Shown here one piece after another: positions 50,868-60,423 of a stretch of 64,000 nucleotides of DNA. Under the pieces are notes generated by a model. That model had not been told where the DNA came from, searched no databases, and was given only the letters and a program-made list of their open reading frames with translations. The translations under genes were made by a program, and so were the position numbers. The stretch is from assembly GCA_016703155.1 (NCBI GenBank), contig JADJCP010000006.1, positions 231,191 to 295,190 of the forward strand, in the 5' to 3' direction. Source of the stretch: Hydrogenophilales bacterium. Lineage in GTDB: Bacteria; Pseudomonadota; Gammaproteobacteria; Burkholderiales; Thiobacillaceae. The number at the start of each line of letters is the position of its first letter. The first letter of the stretch is position 1.

Positions 50868-52390
50868 GGTCGATTTCCTCGGGGAGATCCTGTCCGCGGA
50901 GGCGGTCGTAACGCTTCGGGTCGGCGATCGGCGGGGTGGCGACCTTCAAGGTCGTCTCCACGGTCTCTGGCACCGGCGGTGCATTCAGCCGACTCAGGAC
51001 GTTGATCACATGCTCGACGCTTACCCGGCCGGAGGGCGGCGAACTCTCCAGGGCCAGTTCCACCGCCACCAACACGGCATCCAGTCCGGCCTTGGGGACG
51101 ATGGCCAACACCTGCGCCATGACCCGGTCGCCGCCGGGTTCGCGCAGCAAGCCTCGGCGCAGTTGCTGCAATGGTGCCGGTAGATCGGCAAACGGCGCGC
51201 CGTTGCGTAGGGCACCGGGCTTCCTCTGCAGGAGGGGAATGTAGTGCTGCCAGTCATAGCGGACCTGGCCGCGTTCGCTGTGACGTTCGTGGCTGGCGAC
51301 GATGGCATCGCTCGCCACGACGACGACCCGGCCTGGATACAACCGCGTGCTGACCCGCTGACCCGCCAGCTCGCAGGGCACCGAATAGCGGTTGCGGGAT
51401 ACCGACACCAGGCAGGTGCTCGATACCCTGGACGGACTCTCCACATAGCCATCAAACGGCACGGGCATCGGCATCAAGTGCGCGTGCTCATGCTCCAGCA
51501 TCTCGGCCACGCTGAACTGGTCATGCTGTGGATGACGGAGCTCGGACCATAAGGCCCGACACCGCTCCCCAGCCAGGCATTCAGTTCGGCGAACGAGCCA
51601 AAGCGCAGCTTGGCGGCGTCGATCCAGATGCGCCGCCGGCTGTCCTGCACGTTCTTCTCGACGACGCCTTTCTCCCAACCCGAGGCGACGTTGCAGAAGT
51701 CGGCATCAAACAGGTAGTGCGCGCACATCACGGCGAAACGGGCGTTGACGATACGGCCCTTGCCCTTCTTGACCTTGTCCACCGCGGTCTTCATGTTGTC
51801 GTAGATGCCCCGGCGGGCGACCCCCGAGCGCCGCAAAGGAACGGGTATGGGCATCGAACAGCATCTCGTGTCCTTGGCTGGGTAGGCCACCAGCCAGAAG
51901 GCCCGACTGGCACACAGCTTCATGTGCGAGACCTGGAGACGGTAATAGATGCCGCCCACCACCAAGCCTTCTTCGCTCCAGTCGAACTGGAAGGCTTCGC
52001 CCAATTCGAAGCTCAGCGGCACAAATGCCTTGGTGGCGGCCCCTGACCTTCACCCTGGCGCCAGGCGCGGACGGAGTCGGTGACCCGTGAGTATCCCCCC
52101 GTGTAGCCCGCCGCCTGGATCTCGGCGAACAGGGCGAGCGCCGTACGTCGTTCCTTCTTCGGTCGATGTGCGTCGGTCGCAAGCGCTTGCTGTAGGGCCT
52201 TGTGGTAGGCGGTCAGCTTGCCGGCCTGGGGTGGCCGTGGGCGGCTCTTCGGTTCGCCTTCCAGCGGGGCTTCCAGCCATTTGCTGATCGTATTGCGCGA
52301 CAGACTGGTGATGCGAGAGATCTCTCGTACAGACTTGTTCTGGCGGTGAAACATCCGCCTTACCTTGCCAATCATGGCCATGGTGATCAC
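50860..52390 (-). pseudogene. istA: IstA-like transposase, frameshifted
   Basis: DDE transposase of the IS21 family in three frames: HTH part from 52390 (VREISRITSLSRNTISKWLEA), catalytic core (FELGEAFQFDWSEEG with the first Asp, GIYDNMKTAVDKV with the second, ASGWEKGVVEKNV with the Glu) and C-terminal part (HLMPMPVPFDGYVE, VSVSRNRYSVPCE). Breaks lie near 52045 and 51570. All three catalytic acids are present, so only frameshifts prevent a full protein. Confidence 0.87.
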
Positions 52391-53033
52391 TCCTGATCTC
52401 CTGCTGAATAATTCAGCAGGATAGGTTGAACACCCGGCTCAATTCAGGATCGGCAGAACTTCATAAGTGGCTCAATTCTCGGTCGGCGCCAACACCACGC
52501 TCCTGCTTTTACAGTCCGGCTATGCCTATGTGCCGTACAGCTCATTGGAAAGTGTGGTCGAACAAAGCAAGGAAGCCTACTACCTGGCCTTGAGGCAAAC
52601 TCAGGGTACGATCCGCACGGAATTGCCGAACTGGCAGCCCTGGCTGGTCTTCTTTCTGCGTTCACTTGCCGAGCAAGTCCGGCGGCTGGAGAAGAAGGTT
52701 GAGCGCGAAAAAATCGTGCTCGCCGCCATGCCCGAATTGTCGCTCCGGATCGTCGAATTCGTCCGAGAGCACGGGCGTGTCAGCATCGGTGACGTCATTA
52801 AGCTGACCGGTTCCAGTCGCAACACACTCAAGCAGCACTTCCGCGCACTGGTCGAACGTGGAATCCTGAACAAGCATGGAAGCGGTCGCGGCGTCTGGTA
52901 CGATCTGCGCTGATGACACTGCGCTAAAGTGTCTAAACACACCCTCGAAAAGCGCATGGAATCTCGACGAAACCGGCGTGTTTTGTTTAGACGAAACATC
53001 GATAATGTATTGAATATTAATGTTTATGAAAGT

Positions 53034-53080
53034 GCATGGGGTGCAGGGGGTCGGAAGTTCGAATCTTCTCGCCCCGACCA
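53034..53080 (+). repeat. tRNA-Pro(GGG) 3' half, putative attachment site B
   Basis: Identical to the fragment at 48778-48824 and again without the 5' half of the tRNA. It is followed by the terminator that would normally end a tRNA-Pro transcript, which suggests that this copy marks the original chromosomal 3' end of the tRNA gene. Confidence 0.85.
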
Positions 53081-53116
53081 AATAAATCAACGATTTACCA
53101 GGATCGTAAAAGACGA

Positions 53117-53149
53117 AGCCAGCATATTTTGCTGGCTTTTTGTTTTTTT
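53117..53149 (+). terminator. Rho-independent terminator
   Basis: AGCCAGCA and TGCTGGCT form an 8-bp stem with a TATTT loop, followed by a T-rich tract (TTTTTGTTTTTTT). It stands 36 bases behind the tRNA-Pro fragment. The IS1595 element inserted at the end of its T tract. Confidence 0.88.
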
Positions 53150-53151
53150 AT

Positions 53152-54217
53152 GGCTCAATTCGCATTAATTGAGGACAGCCTGGCGGCCGACAGCCAAAGC
53201 GAGCAAGGATGCGGGTTGTAAGCCAGTCGATGACGACCGGTCGAGGGTCCGGAACCAACCAAGGTAGGAATCGAGATACTTGGTTGCCACGCCATGGAAG
53301 CGGCGAATCCAGTTCTTGAGTCGGCTGTCGAAGGCATTCACGTTCTGGATGTGATAGACGCCGGCAATGACGCGCCGACCGGCCGAGACATTGATCGGTC
53401 GGTGGGTTACGCCGATCTCTTTGACGGCGGCGGCCAACACGCTGCTCCCGTCGGTGCACAGGATCGTATCCAAGGGTAGCAACGGCTTAAGGGCGGCGAC
53501 GAGATCGGCCTTGCCGTCTGCCGCGAGAATGAAATTGGCCGTGGCACCTGAACGGTCCCGCGCGACCAGCACGGGGATCTGCTCTTTGGACAGCCCGCGC
53601 TTGGCCGCACTGCCACCGCGCCGGCGCGGTTTCCGATCCAGACCGCGTTGCCCCTTGTCGGAATGCAAGAAGAAGGTTTCATCCGCCTCAGCAATTCCCA
53701 CAAGCTTCTGCGCCTGAATGGTTTTGGGCAAGGCCATAAAGCGGTGGCGCCAACGGAATGCCGTGCTCCGCGCCACCTTCAGGCGCTCGGCCGCCTTCGT
53801 AATGGTCACACCATCACGTAATGCCTCGGCCTGCGAGAGCCACTTTGGCTTCAGGCGCAAGCGAGCCAGCGGCGTGCCCGTCAGGCCATTGAACGTCCGA
53901 CTGCAACCGCGACACTTATAGCGCTGTAAACCACTGGCACTGCCATTCCTGACCACGTGAACGCTCCCGCAGCGCGGACACTGCTCTGGCTTCCCATGGT
54001 TCTCAATAATCCCAACGCAGGCCACTATCTCATCATCGGCCGTCAATTCACCCATCAGTTCATGGCGCTGCCCGAAGGTCAGTTTTGCCACCCACTCCTT
54101 GAGTTTCTTCCATTCCCGTTGCCTCATCTCACCCTCCAGGTCACTTTCCAACATGGCCAGTTTGGCAATCCCGAGGCTCAGGGCCTGAGCCTGTCACAAA
54201 TTAATGCGAATTGAGCC
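53152..54217 (-). mobile_element. IS1595-family insertion sequence (1066 bp)
   Basis: Ends are inverted repeats starting GGCTCAATTCGCATTAATT on both sides and continuing with imperfect G(A/T)G(G/A)ACAG. The 8-bp target duplication TTTTTTAT is at 53144-53151 and 54218-54225. A single transposase gene is on the minus strand. Everything needed for mobility looks intact, so the insertion is probably recent. Confidence 0.92.
53165..54154 (-). CDS. IS1595-family transposase
   Basis: A 329-residue transposase with an N-terminal zinc ribbon (CPRCGSVHVVRNG...YKCRGCSRTFN), an HTH region (GVTITKAAERLKVARSTAFRW) and an ISXO2-like catalytic domain (GIAEADETFFLHSDKG, ILCTDGSSVLAAAVKE, IQNVNAFDSRLKNWIRRFHGV). 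These carry the expected acidic catalytic residues. No frameshift is seen. Confidence 0.93.
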   Translation of the reverse strand: MLESDLEGEMRQREWKKLKEWVAKLTFGQRHELMGELTADDEIVACVGIIENHGKPEQCPRCGSVHVVRNGSASGLQRYKCRGCSRTFNGLTGTPLARLRLKPKWLSQAEALRDGVTITKAAERLKVARSTAFRWRHRFMALPKTIQAQKLVGIAEADETFFLHSDKGQRGLDRKPRRRGGSAAKRGLSKEQIPVLVARDRSGATANFILAADGKADLVAALKPLLPLDTILCTDGSSVLAAAVKEIGVTHRPINVSAGRRVIAGVYHIQNVNAFDSRLKNWIRRFHGVATKYLDSYLGWFRTLDRSSSTGLQPASLLALAVGRQAVLN

Positions 54218-54225
54218 TTTTTTAT

Positions 54226-54519
54226 GCCCCTCGGCGGCTAGGCTTGCCGCATTGGATGGTTCTAAGGTAAAGATCAGGCTGTTTGATCAATCAGTTCTAA
54301 CACTTGCCAACACGCTTGGCATGGGCCAGGGCGGCATGCCGTAGTCCATATCCTTTTCACACGGTCGGGCTCGCCTTGGCCAGAAATTGTAGAATCGGCT
54401 AAAGATATGGCCTCTCCAGCCGTTAATGGGGGTGAGGGCCGGAATAGCGGCGCACTCGGCGCGGACGACTGAACGTAAGACCGGCGCGGGACACCCCGGC
54501 GCCACGGACCGGCGGACCC
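54226..54519. other. Upstream region of the surface-protein export locus
   Basis: About 290 bases without a gene. The half nearest the IS is moderately AT-rich (54250-54300, 54355-54425) and likely holds the promoter of the export genes; no standard -35/-10 pair stands out and I see no clear operator. Confidence 0.45.
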
Positions 54520-56268
54520 ATGGAAGCTTCGGTACAGGACTGGCTCAACGATCAATTCGGCAAGATACCCGGCATACGCCACGGGCTGGTGCTGCTCGGC
54601 ACGCGTGGCAGCCAGTCCCTGCCGGCGGCGGTCTGGCCGATCGATAGCCGGCCGCCCATCGAGGTGTACGCGGCGGCGCGCGACACCCTGCTGGGCAAAC
54701 TGCCGATCCAGCGCGTGAGTCCCTCCGAGACCTCGCACAACCGCATCTTCTCCATGCCCATCCGCCTCGGCGACCGCCCAACCGGCGCCCTGGCCATCGC
54801 CGTCGACCCTCGGGAGGCGCTTGCGGACGATGCCGTGCTGGCCATGCTGCGTCAGGGATTGGCGAAGCTTTACCCGCTGCTGAGCGTCCTGCAAAACGCC
54901 AGCCCAGGCAGTTCCGAGGCCCTGCGCTTGCACGCCACCGTGCTGTCGCACGCCGGTTTCGAGCAGGCATGCACCGCCTTCGCCAACGAAATGGCCACCA
55001 TTTTCCACTGCCGGCGCGTCAGTCTGGGCATCGCCGAGGGCGGCACCGTGCGTGTCGCGGCGGTGTCGCATGGCAGCCAGACGGGCCTGGGCGGCGAGGC
55101 CTACGGCGAACTGGAAGCCGCCATGGAGGAGGCCGTCGACCAAGGCGCGGCGATCACCTATCCGCCATCCCGGGACGCCAAGCCCAGGATCACCCTGGCG
55201 CATGCCGCCCTGGCGCGCGCCACGCAAGGCGCCATCATCACACTGCCCTTGGTCGCCCAGGGCAGTGTGCATGGCGCCATCACCCTGGAAGCCTCCGGCG
55301 AAGCGGCCTTCAACGACGACGAACAGGCTCTGCTGGAGCACCTTATCGGCTTGCTGTCGCCACTGCTGATGCTCAAGCGGCATGCCGAGGAAAGCTGGTG
55401 GCGGCGTCTGCGCCGTCTGCTCGTGGCACGTTGGGCGCGCTTGCGCGAGTCCGGCATGAACCGTTCCAAGCTGGTCGTTGGGAGTGTGGCGGCCGTTCTT
55501 CTCTTGCTCCTGGCGTTGCCGGTGCCGCACCGCGTGACCGCCACGGCGCGCGTTGAGGGCGAGGTGCAGCGCGTCCTGGCGGCGCCCACCGACGGCTTCC
55601 TGCAGCAGGTCCATGCCCGGCCCGGCGACCCGGTGAAGCGCGATCAGGTGCTGGTCGAACTGGCGCAGCAGGACATGCTCCTGGAGATGCGCAAATGGCA
55701 GGGCGAACTGGCGCAGCACGAGAATGCCTACGGCGCGGCCATGTCCAAGGGCGATCGCGCCGAGCTGGCGATCAGCATGGCGCGCATGCAAGAGGCCCGG
55801 GCGCAGCTCGACCTGGTGCGCCAGCAGCTCAGCCGCGCCAGCCTCACGGCACCCTTCGACGGCATCGTCACCGAGGGCGACCTGAGCCAGTCGCTGGGCG
55901 CGCCGGTGAAAAAGGGGCATGTGCTCATGACCGTCGCGCCGCGCGACCGCTACCGCCTCATCGTCGAAGTCGACGAGCGCGACATCGACCTGGTGCGCCA
56001 GGGCCAGGAAGGCACGCTGGCACCCACGGCGCGGCCTGGCGACCGCTGGGCGTTCAGTGTCAGCCGGGTCACGCCCGTGGCGCGCGTCCTCGACGAACGC
56101 AATGTCTTCGAAGCCGAGGGCCGCTTCGGCGAGGGCTCGGTGCAGGGACTGCGCCCGGGCATGAAGGGCGTCGCCAAGATTGCCGTCGGCTATCGACCGC
56201 TTGCCTGGATCATGCTGCGCCGTGCCGCCGGCTGGCTGCGCCTGAGCCTCTGGCGCTGGGGGCTGTGA
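54520..56268 (+). CDS. GAF-domain/HlyD fusion membrane protein
   Basis: A 582-residue protein. Residues about 130-290 form a GAF-like domain (ACTAFANEMATIFHCRRVSLG, ITLPLVAQGSVHGAITLE), a membrane helix follows at about 323-342 (VVGSVAAVLLLLLALPVP), and the C terminus is an HlyD-type adaptor with lipoyl/coiled-coil parts (VHARPGDPVKRDQVLVEL, LTAPFDGIVTEGDLSQSLG). So a cytoplasmic sensor domain is tied to a periplasmic adaptor. It opens a five-gene locus ending in a giant surface protein, and is 16 bases from the next gene. Confidence 0.87.
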   Translation: MEASVQDWLNDQFGKIPGIRHGLVLLGTRGSQSLPAAVWPIDSRPPIEVYAAARDTLLGKLPIQRVSPSETSHNRIFSMPIRLGDRPTGALAIAVDPREALADDAVLAMLRQGLAKLYPLLSVLQNASPGSSEALRLHATVLSHAGFEQACTAFANEMATIFHCRRVSLGIAEGGTVRVAAVSHGSQTGLGGEAYGELEAAMEEAVDQGAAITYPPSRDAKPRITLAHAALARATQGAIITLPLVAQGSVHGAITLEASGEAAFNDDEQALLEHLIGLLSPLLMLKRHAEESWWRRLRRLLVARWARLRESGMNRSKLVVGSVAAVLLLLLALPVPHRVTATARVEGEVQRVLAAPTDGFLQQVHARPGDPVKRDQVLVELAQQDMLLEMRKWQGELAQHENAYGAAMSKGDRAELAISMARMQEARAQLDLVRQQLSRASLTAPFDGIVTEGDLSQSLGAPVKKGHVLMTVAPRDRYRLIVEVDERDIDLVRQGQEGTLAPTARPGDRWAFSVSRVTPVARVLDERNVFEAEGRFGEGSVQGLRPGMKGVAKIAVGYRPLAWIMLRRAAGWLRLSLWRWGL

Positions 56269-56284
56269 GCCTGGGGCCGATGGC

Positions 56285-58426
56285 ATGGAATCGCCGCTGT
56301 TGCATCCGCACTGGTATCGCATCGCCGACCTGCATCCGCGCCTGCGCGGTCATGTGACCATCCGCCGCCAGGTGGTGCGCGGCCAGGTCTGGTATGTGCT
56401 CTCCGACCCCGCCGACGGTCGCCATTTCCGCCTCAATCCCCGCGCCTACCGATTCGTTGGCCTGTGCGACGCTCGGCGCAGCGTCGCCGAGGTTTGGGAG
56501 CAGATGAACGTCACGCTGGGCGAGGACGCGCCCACCCAGGCGGATTTGGTCGAGATACTGGCGCGCCTTGCCGACGGCGAGCTATTGCAGACCGAGATCC
56601 TGCCGGATGTCGACGTCATGTTCGAGAACCGCAGCGTGCGCCGCGACAAGCAACGCTGGTCGCAGCTCAACCCGCTATTCTTTCGCATCGGTCTGTTCGA
56701 TCCCGAACCCTACCTGCACGTCTTCGACCCTTGGCTGAAGCGTCTCTTCGGCGCCGGGGCGCTGGCCCTCTGGCTGGCGCTGCTGGCCCTGGCCGGGTTG
56801 CTCGCCGCCATGCACTGGCCGGAACTGGCCGCGCACGCGGCTGAGCGGGCGTCGAGTCCCGGCTTCCTGATCCTCACCTGGCTGGCCTATCCGCTGGTCA
56901 AGGGCCTGCACGAGCTTGGCCACGCCCTGGCCATCCGGCGCTGGGGCGGCGAGGTGCGCAAGGTCGGTGTCACCCTCCTGCTGCTCATGCCCATCCCCTG
57001 GGTGGATGCCTCCGCGTCCACGTCCTTCCGCTTCCGCAGTCATCGCCTTGTGGTAAGCGCCGCCGGCATCATGGTGGAGCTTTTCCTGGCGGTCCTGGCC
57101 CTTGGCCTCTGGCTCCTGCTGGAACCGGGCACGGCACGCGACGCGATGCTCGCGGTGATGCTCATCGCCGGTGTCTCGACCCTGTTCTTCAACGGCAATC
57201 CATTGATGCGCTACGACGGCTACTTCATCCTGGCCGACGCCTTCGACCTGCCCAACCTCGCGCCGCGCAGCGCCAACCACTGGATCTGGCTGATCAAGCA
57301 CCGACTGCTTGGCCTGGAGGCAGAAGCCCCCAGCCTGGCGCCGGGGGAGCGCGCCTGGCTGCTCGGCTATGCGCCCGCATCGCTGCTCTACCGCGCCATC
57401 ATCTCGATCGCCATTGTCCATTGGCTGAGCGGCGTATCCGCGTCCCTGGCCGTCATCGCCGGCGCCATCCTCGTCTGGACCTTCTTCGTCGGGCCGGGCC
57501 TCAACCTGTACCGGAGCATTTGGCACGACCGCGACGACAGCCGCGCCAGCCGCCGTGCCCGACGCCTGGCCTTGGCCCTGGGCGTTGCCGGCGTCTTGGC
57601 GTTGCTGGCCCTGCCGCTGCCCTTCCGGGTGGTCGCCGACGGCATCGTCTGGCTGCCGGAAAATGCCCGTGTGCGTCCGGAGACGGACGGCCATGTCGTC
57701 GAGGTTCTGACGGTCGACGGAGAGACAGTCACGTCCGGCCAGCCGCTCCTGGTGCTGAGCGATCCGGACCTTGGCGCCGAGCGCGACCGGCTGTACGCGC
57801 GTTTGGCGCAATTCCAGTCGGAGCAGTACGGCGTCCTGTTACGCGAGCCGGAACGGGCGCGCAACCTCGCCGAGGAGATCGAGAGCCTGCATGCCGCCCT
57901 GCGCCTCAACGAGGCGCGCCTACAGCAGCTCGTGGTGCGCGCCGGCAGCGCCGGTCAGCTGGTCCTGCCGCATCCGGCCGATCTGCCTGGACGTTATCTG
58001 GCGCGCGGCACGGAAGTCGGCTACATCCTCGCTGAGGGTCCCATGCGGGCCCGCGTCCTGCTGCCGCAGCAGGACATCGCCCTGGTGCGCGAACGTCTGC
58101 GGGAGGCGCGCATCTGGCTGCTGGAGTCCTCCGAGTCACTCGGCGCCCAGCTGGAACGCGCCCAGCCGGCCGCGACACTGCAACTGCCCAGCAGCGCGCT
58201 GGGCGATCGCGGCGGTGGCGACATCGCCACCGACCCCGCGGATAGCGATGGCCTGACCGCCCTGGAACCGTTCTTCGTCGTCGATCTGGTCATTCCCGAA
58301 GCGCCGTCACGCCGGATCGGTGGGCGCGTCGAGGCACGCTTCGATCTCGGCTTCGAACCGGCCGCGGTGCGTCTCTGGCGCTGGGTACGACAGATGTTCC
58401 TGAGCCAGATGAGCGCCGGGGGCTGA
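56285..58426 (+). CDS. PqqD-like/M50-peptidase/HlyD fusion membrane protein
   Basis: A 713-residue protein with three parts. Residues 20-100 resemble a PqqD-type peptide-binding domain (YRFVGLCDARRSVAEVWEQM). Residues 150-440 are a polytopic M50-type metalloprotease with HELGH (H209-E210-H213) and the third ligand in NPLMRYDGYF (D311), so catalytic residues are kept. From about 440 comes a helix and an HlyD adaptor (GHVVEVLTVDGETVTSGQPLL, coiled coil LNEARLQQLVVRAGSAGQL). Such fusions occur beside HlyD and SecA-like genes; the joining of a recognition domain, protease and adaptor suggests handling of the exported protein at the inner membrane. Confidence 0.87.
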   Translation: MESPLLHPHWYRIADLHPRLRGHVTIRRQVVRGQVWYVLSDPADGRHFRLNPRAYRFVGLCDARRSVAEVWEQMNVTLGEDAPTQADLVEILARLADGELLQTEILPDVDVMFENRSVRRDKQRWSQLNPLFFRIGLFDPEPYLHVFDPWLKRLFGAGALALWLALLALAGLLAAMHWPELAAHAAERASSPGFLILTWLAYPLVKGLHELGHALAIRRWGGEVRKVGVTLLLLMPIPWVDASASTSFRFRSHRLVVSAAGIMVELFLAVLALGLWLLLEPGTARDAMLAVMLIAGVSTLFFNGNPLMRYDGYFILADAFDLPNLAPRSANHWIWLIKHRLLGLEAEAPSLAPGERAWLLGYAPASLLYRAIISIAIVHWLSGVSASLAVIAGAILVWTFFVGPGLNLYRSIWHDRDDSRASRRARRLALALGVAGVLALLALPLPFRVVADGIVWLPENARVRPETDGHVVEVLTVDGETVTSGQPLLVLSDPDLGAERDRLYARLAQFQSEQYGVLLREPERARNLAEEIESLHAALRLNEARLQQLVVRAGSAGQLVLPHPADLPGRYLARGTEVGYILAEGPMRARVLLPQQDIALVRERLREARIWLLESSESLGAQLERAQPAATLQLPSSALGDRGGGDIATDPADSDGLTALEPFFVVDLVIPEAPSRRIGGRVEARFDLGFEPAAVRLWRWVRQMFLSQMSAGG

Positions 58427-58429
58427 GCC

Positions 58430-60420
58430 ATGGCCACGACGCGCGGTGCCAGCCTGCCGATGCCCGGCCTGCTCTGGGGCGCCTATCCGGAACGCCGGCG
58501 CGCGCGCCGCGATGGCCTGGCGCGGTTGGCGTAGCAGGCAGAGGCGCGCCTGGGGGTGCCGGCCGCGCTGCTCAGGCTGCGTTACCGACGCTTCGCAGAA
58601 CAGGTCGAGACCTACCGTGCCGCCTGGGCCGATGCCGACGAGGCCACGCTCGCCGGCGATCTTCATGCCCTGGGCCCCGTACTGGCGCGCGACGGCCTGT
58701 GCGGCGAAGCCCTGGCGCGCGCCATGGCGCTAGTCGTCACGGCCTGCATACGACAACTGGGCGTCACCCCTTTGCCACCCAGGTCATGGCGGCGCGTGCC
58801 CTGCTCGATAACCAGTTGGTGGAAATGGCTACGGGGGAGGGCAAGACCCTCGCCGTCGCCATGGCCGCCGGTCTTGCCGCCTTGGCCGGCATGCCGGTGC
58901 ACGTGGTCACGGCCAACGATTACCTGGCCGAGCGCGATGCCGAGGCCCTCGGCCCCTGGTACACCGCCCTTGGACTCAAGGTCGGCGTGGTCACGGCGCG
59001 CGCCGACAGCGGCGCGCGCCGTGCCGCCTATGGCCGCGACGTGGTCTACTGCACCGCCAAGGAACTCGGTTTCGACTACCTGCGCGACCATGTCGCCGGC
59101 CACCGCCGTGGCGACGAGCTGCGCCAGCGCGCCGCCTCGCTGGACGGGCGCCAGCGCGCCGTGCCCCTGCTGCGCGGCCTGTGCATGGCCATCGTCGACG
59201 AGGCCGACAGCATCCTCATCGACGAGGCGCGCGTGCCCCTTATTCTGTCACGCGCGGTCGACGGCCGGCGCGCCCGTGGCGACTACGAAACCGCACTGAG
59301 CCTGGCCGGCGGACTGGAAGCCGGCCGTGACTTCCAGCTCGACCCCCTGGCCCGCCGGGTGACCTTGAGCGCCGCCGGCGACACGGCCCTGGATGCCGCC
59401 GTCGCCGACCTGACGCCGGCCTGGCGCAACCGCCGCTACCGCGAGGCCTGGGTGGTCCAGGCCCTGAGCGCGCTGCACCTCTACCGGCGCGATCGCGACT
59501 ACATCCTGCGCGACGGCAAGGTCGAGATCGTCGACCCGACCACCGGGCGCGTCGCCGCCGGACGCAGCTGGTCGCGCGGACTGCACCAGCTGATCGAACT
59601 CAAGGAAGGCTTCGAGCCGACACCGGCCAATGCCACCGCCGCGCGGATCACCTTCCAGCGCCTGTTCCGGCGCTATCACCGTCTCGCCGGCGTCAGCGGC
59701 ACCCTGCGCGAGTCCGCCGGCGAGCTGGCCCAGACCTACGGCCTGCGCGTTTTCCGCCTGCCCCTGCGCCTGCCCTCGCGGCGTACGCTCCTGCCCCCGC
59801 GCCTGTTCGCCACGCGCGCCGAACTGTGGCAGGCGCTCGCCGCACGCATCGCCGGACTGCGCACCGAGGGTCGGCCGGTGCTGGTCGGCACCGATTCCGT
59901 GGCCGATTCCGAGGCCCTGGCCAGTGTCCTGGCCGAGGCGGGTATTTCGTGCCGGGTGCTCAACGCCCGGCAGGACAAGGAAGAGGCCGACATCGTCGCC
60001 CTGGCCGGCCTGCGCGCCCAGGTGACCGTGACCACCAACCTGGCCGGGCGTGGCACCGACATCCCTCTGGGGCCGGGCGTGGCGGCCCTGGGCGGCCTGC
60101 ACGTGATCAGCTGCCAGCACAACGGTGCCCGGCGCATCGACCGGCAGTTGCTCGGCCGATGCGCCCGCCAGGGCGAAGCGGGCAGCAGCGAGACCTGGCT
60201 GAGCCTGGAGTCCGACCTGTTCCGGCGGCGTCTGCCCGATGCCTGGCGCACACGCCTCGGCGGACTGCTGGGCCGGCCGCTGGGGCAAGGCGTGGCCGAC
60301 AGCGTGGCGCGTCTGGCGCAGCGCCTGGAAGAAGCGCGCGAGGCCGGTGCGCGCCGGCGTCTGTTGCGCGAGGATGAGGACGCCGAACGGCGCCTGGCCT
60401 TTGGCGGGCCGTTGGAGTAA
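58430..60420 (+). pseudogene. SecA-like translocase ATPase with in-frame stop and frameshift
   Basis: A SecA-related motor of about 660 codons, shorter than housekeeping SecA (about 900). It has MATGEGKTLAVAMAAGLAAL (Walker A), HVVTANDYLAERDAE, MAIVDEADSILIDEARVPLI (DEAD box), HRLAGVSGTLRESAGEL and TNLAGRGTDIPLG (motif VI region), but lacks the C-terminal zinc domain. The frame from the ATG at 58430 meets TAG at 58532 and then shifts by one base near 58760; the intact rest runs 58699-60420. If these are not errors, a shortened protein starting after the shift would still contain both motor domains but lose about 100 N-terminal residues. Confidence 0.83.
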
Positions 60421-60423
60421 GCC

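Larger units (their letters stand above)
49928..52493 (-). mobile_element. IS21-family insertion sequence (2566 bp)
   Basis: Bounded by inverted ends GTTCGCGCCGA and TCGGCGCCAAC, each followed inward by repeated GAATTGAGCC units, the multiple terminal repeats of IS21 elements. The 8-bp target duplication ACCACGCT is at 49920-49927 and 52494-52501. It carries istA and istB on the minus strand. Both genes have frameshifts, so it is probably unable to move unless these are sequence errors. Confidence 0.9.
49290..52913 (+). pseudogene. Second fic gene, disrupted by IS21 insertion
   Basis: The 5' part (49290-49927) encodes residues 1-212 and includes the inhibitory motif and HPFQDGNGRLSR. The 3' part (52502-52913) encodes the rest from LLLLQSGYAYVPYSS to the same C terminus as copy A. 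The left part reads into the IS and stops at 49949, so a 219-residue protein with the whole Fic active site but without the C-terminal winged helix could still be made. The right part has an in-frame ATG inside the IS end (52467). Confidence 0.88.
49218..53080 (+). repeat. Repeat unit B, interrupted by an IS21 element
   Basis: Second copy of the unit at 47538-48824. The fic gene is split at base 49927 by the IS21-family element, with continuation at 52502. Without the IS and one target duplication the copy is 1289 bp, two bases longer than unit A because of a small change just after its start. Confidence 0.85.

Noticed and set aside
54274..56322. Minus-strand frame of 682 codons opposite the GAF-HlyD gene
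   Set aside because: No start signal or domain, and the plus strand has GAF and HlyD features.
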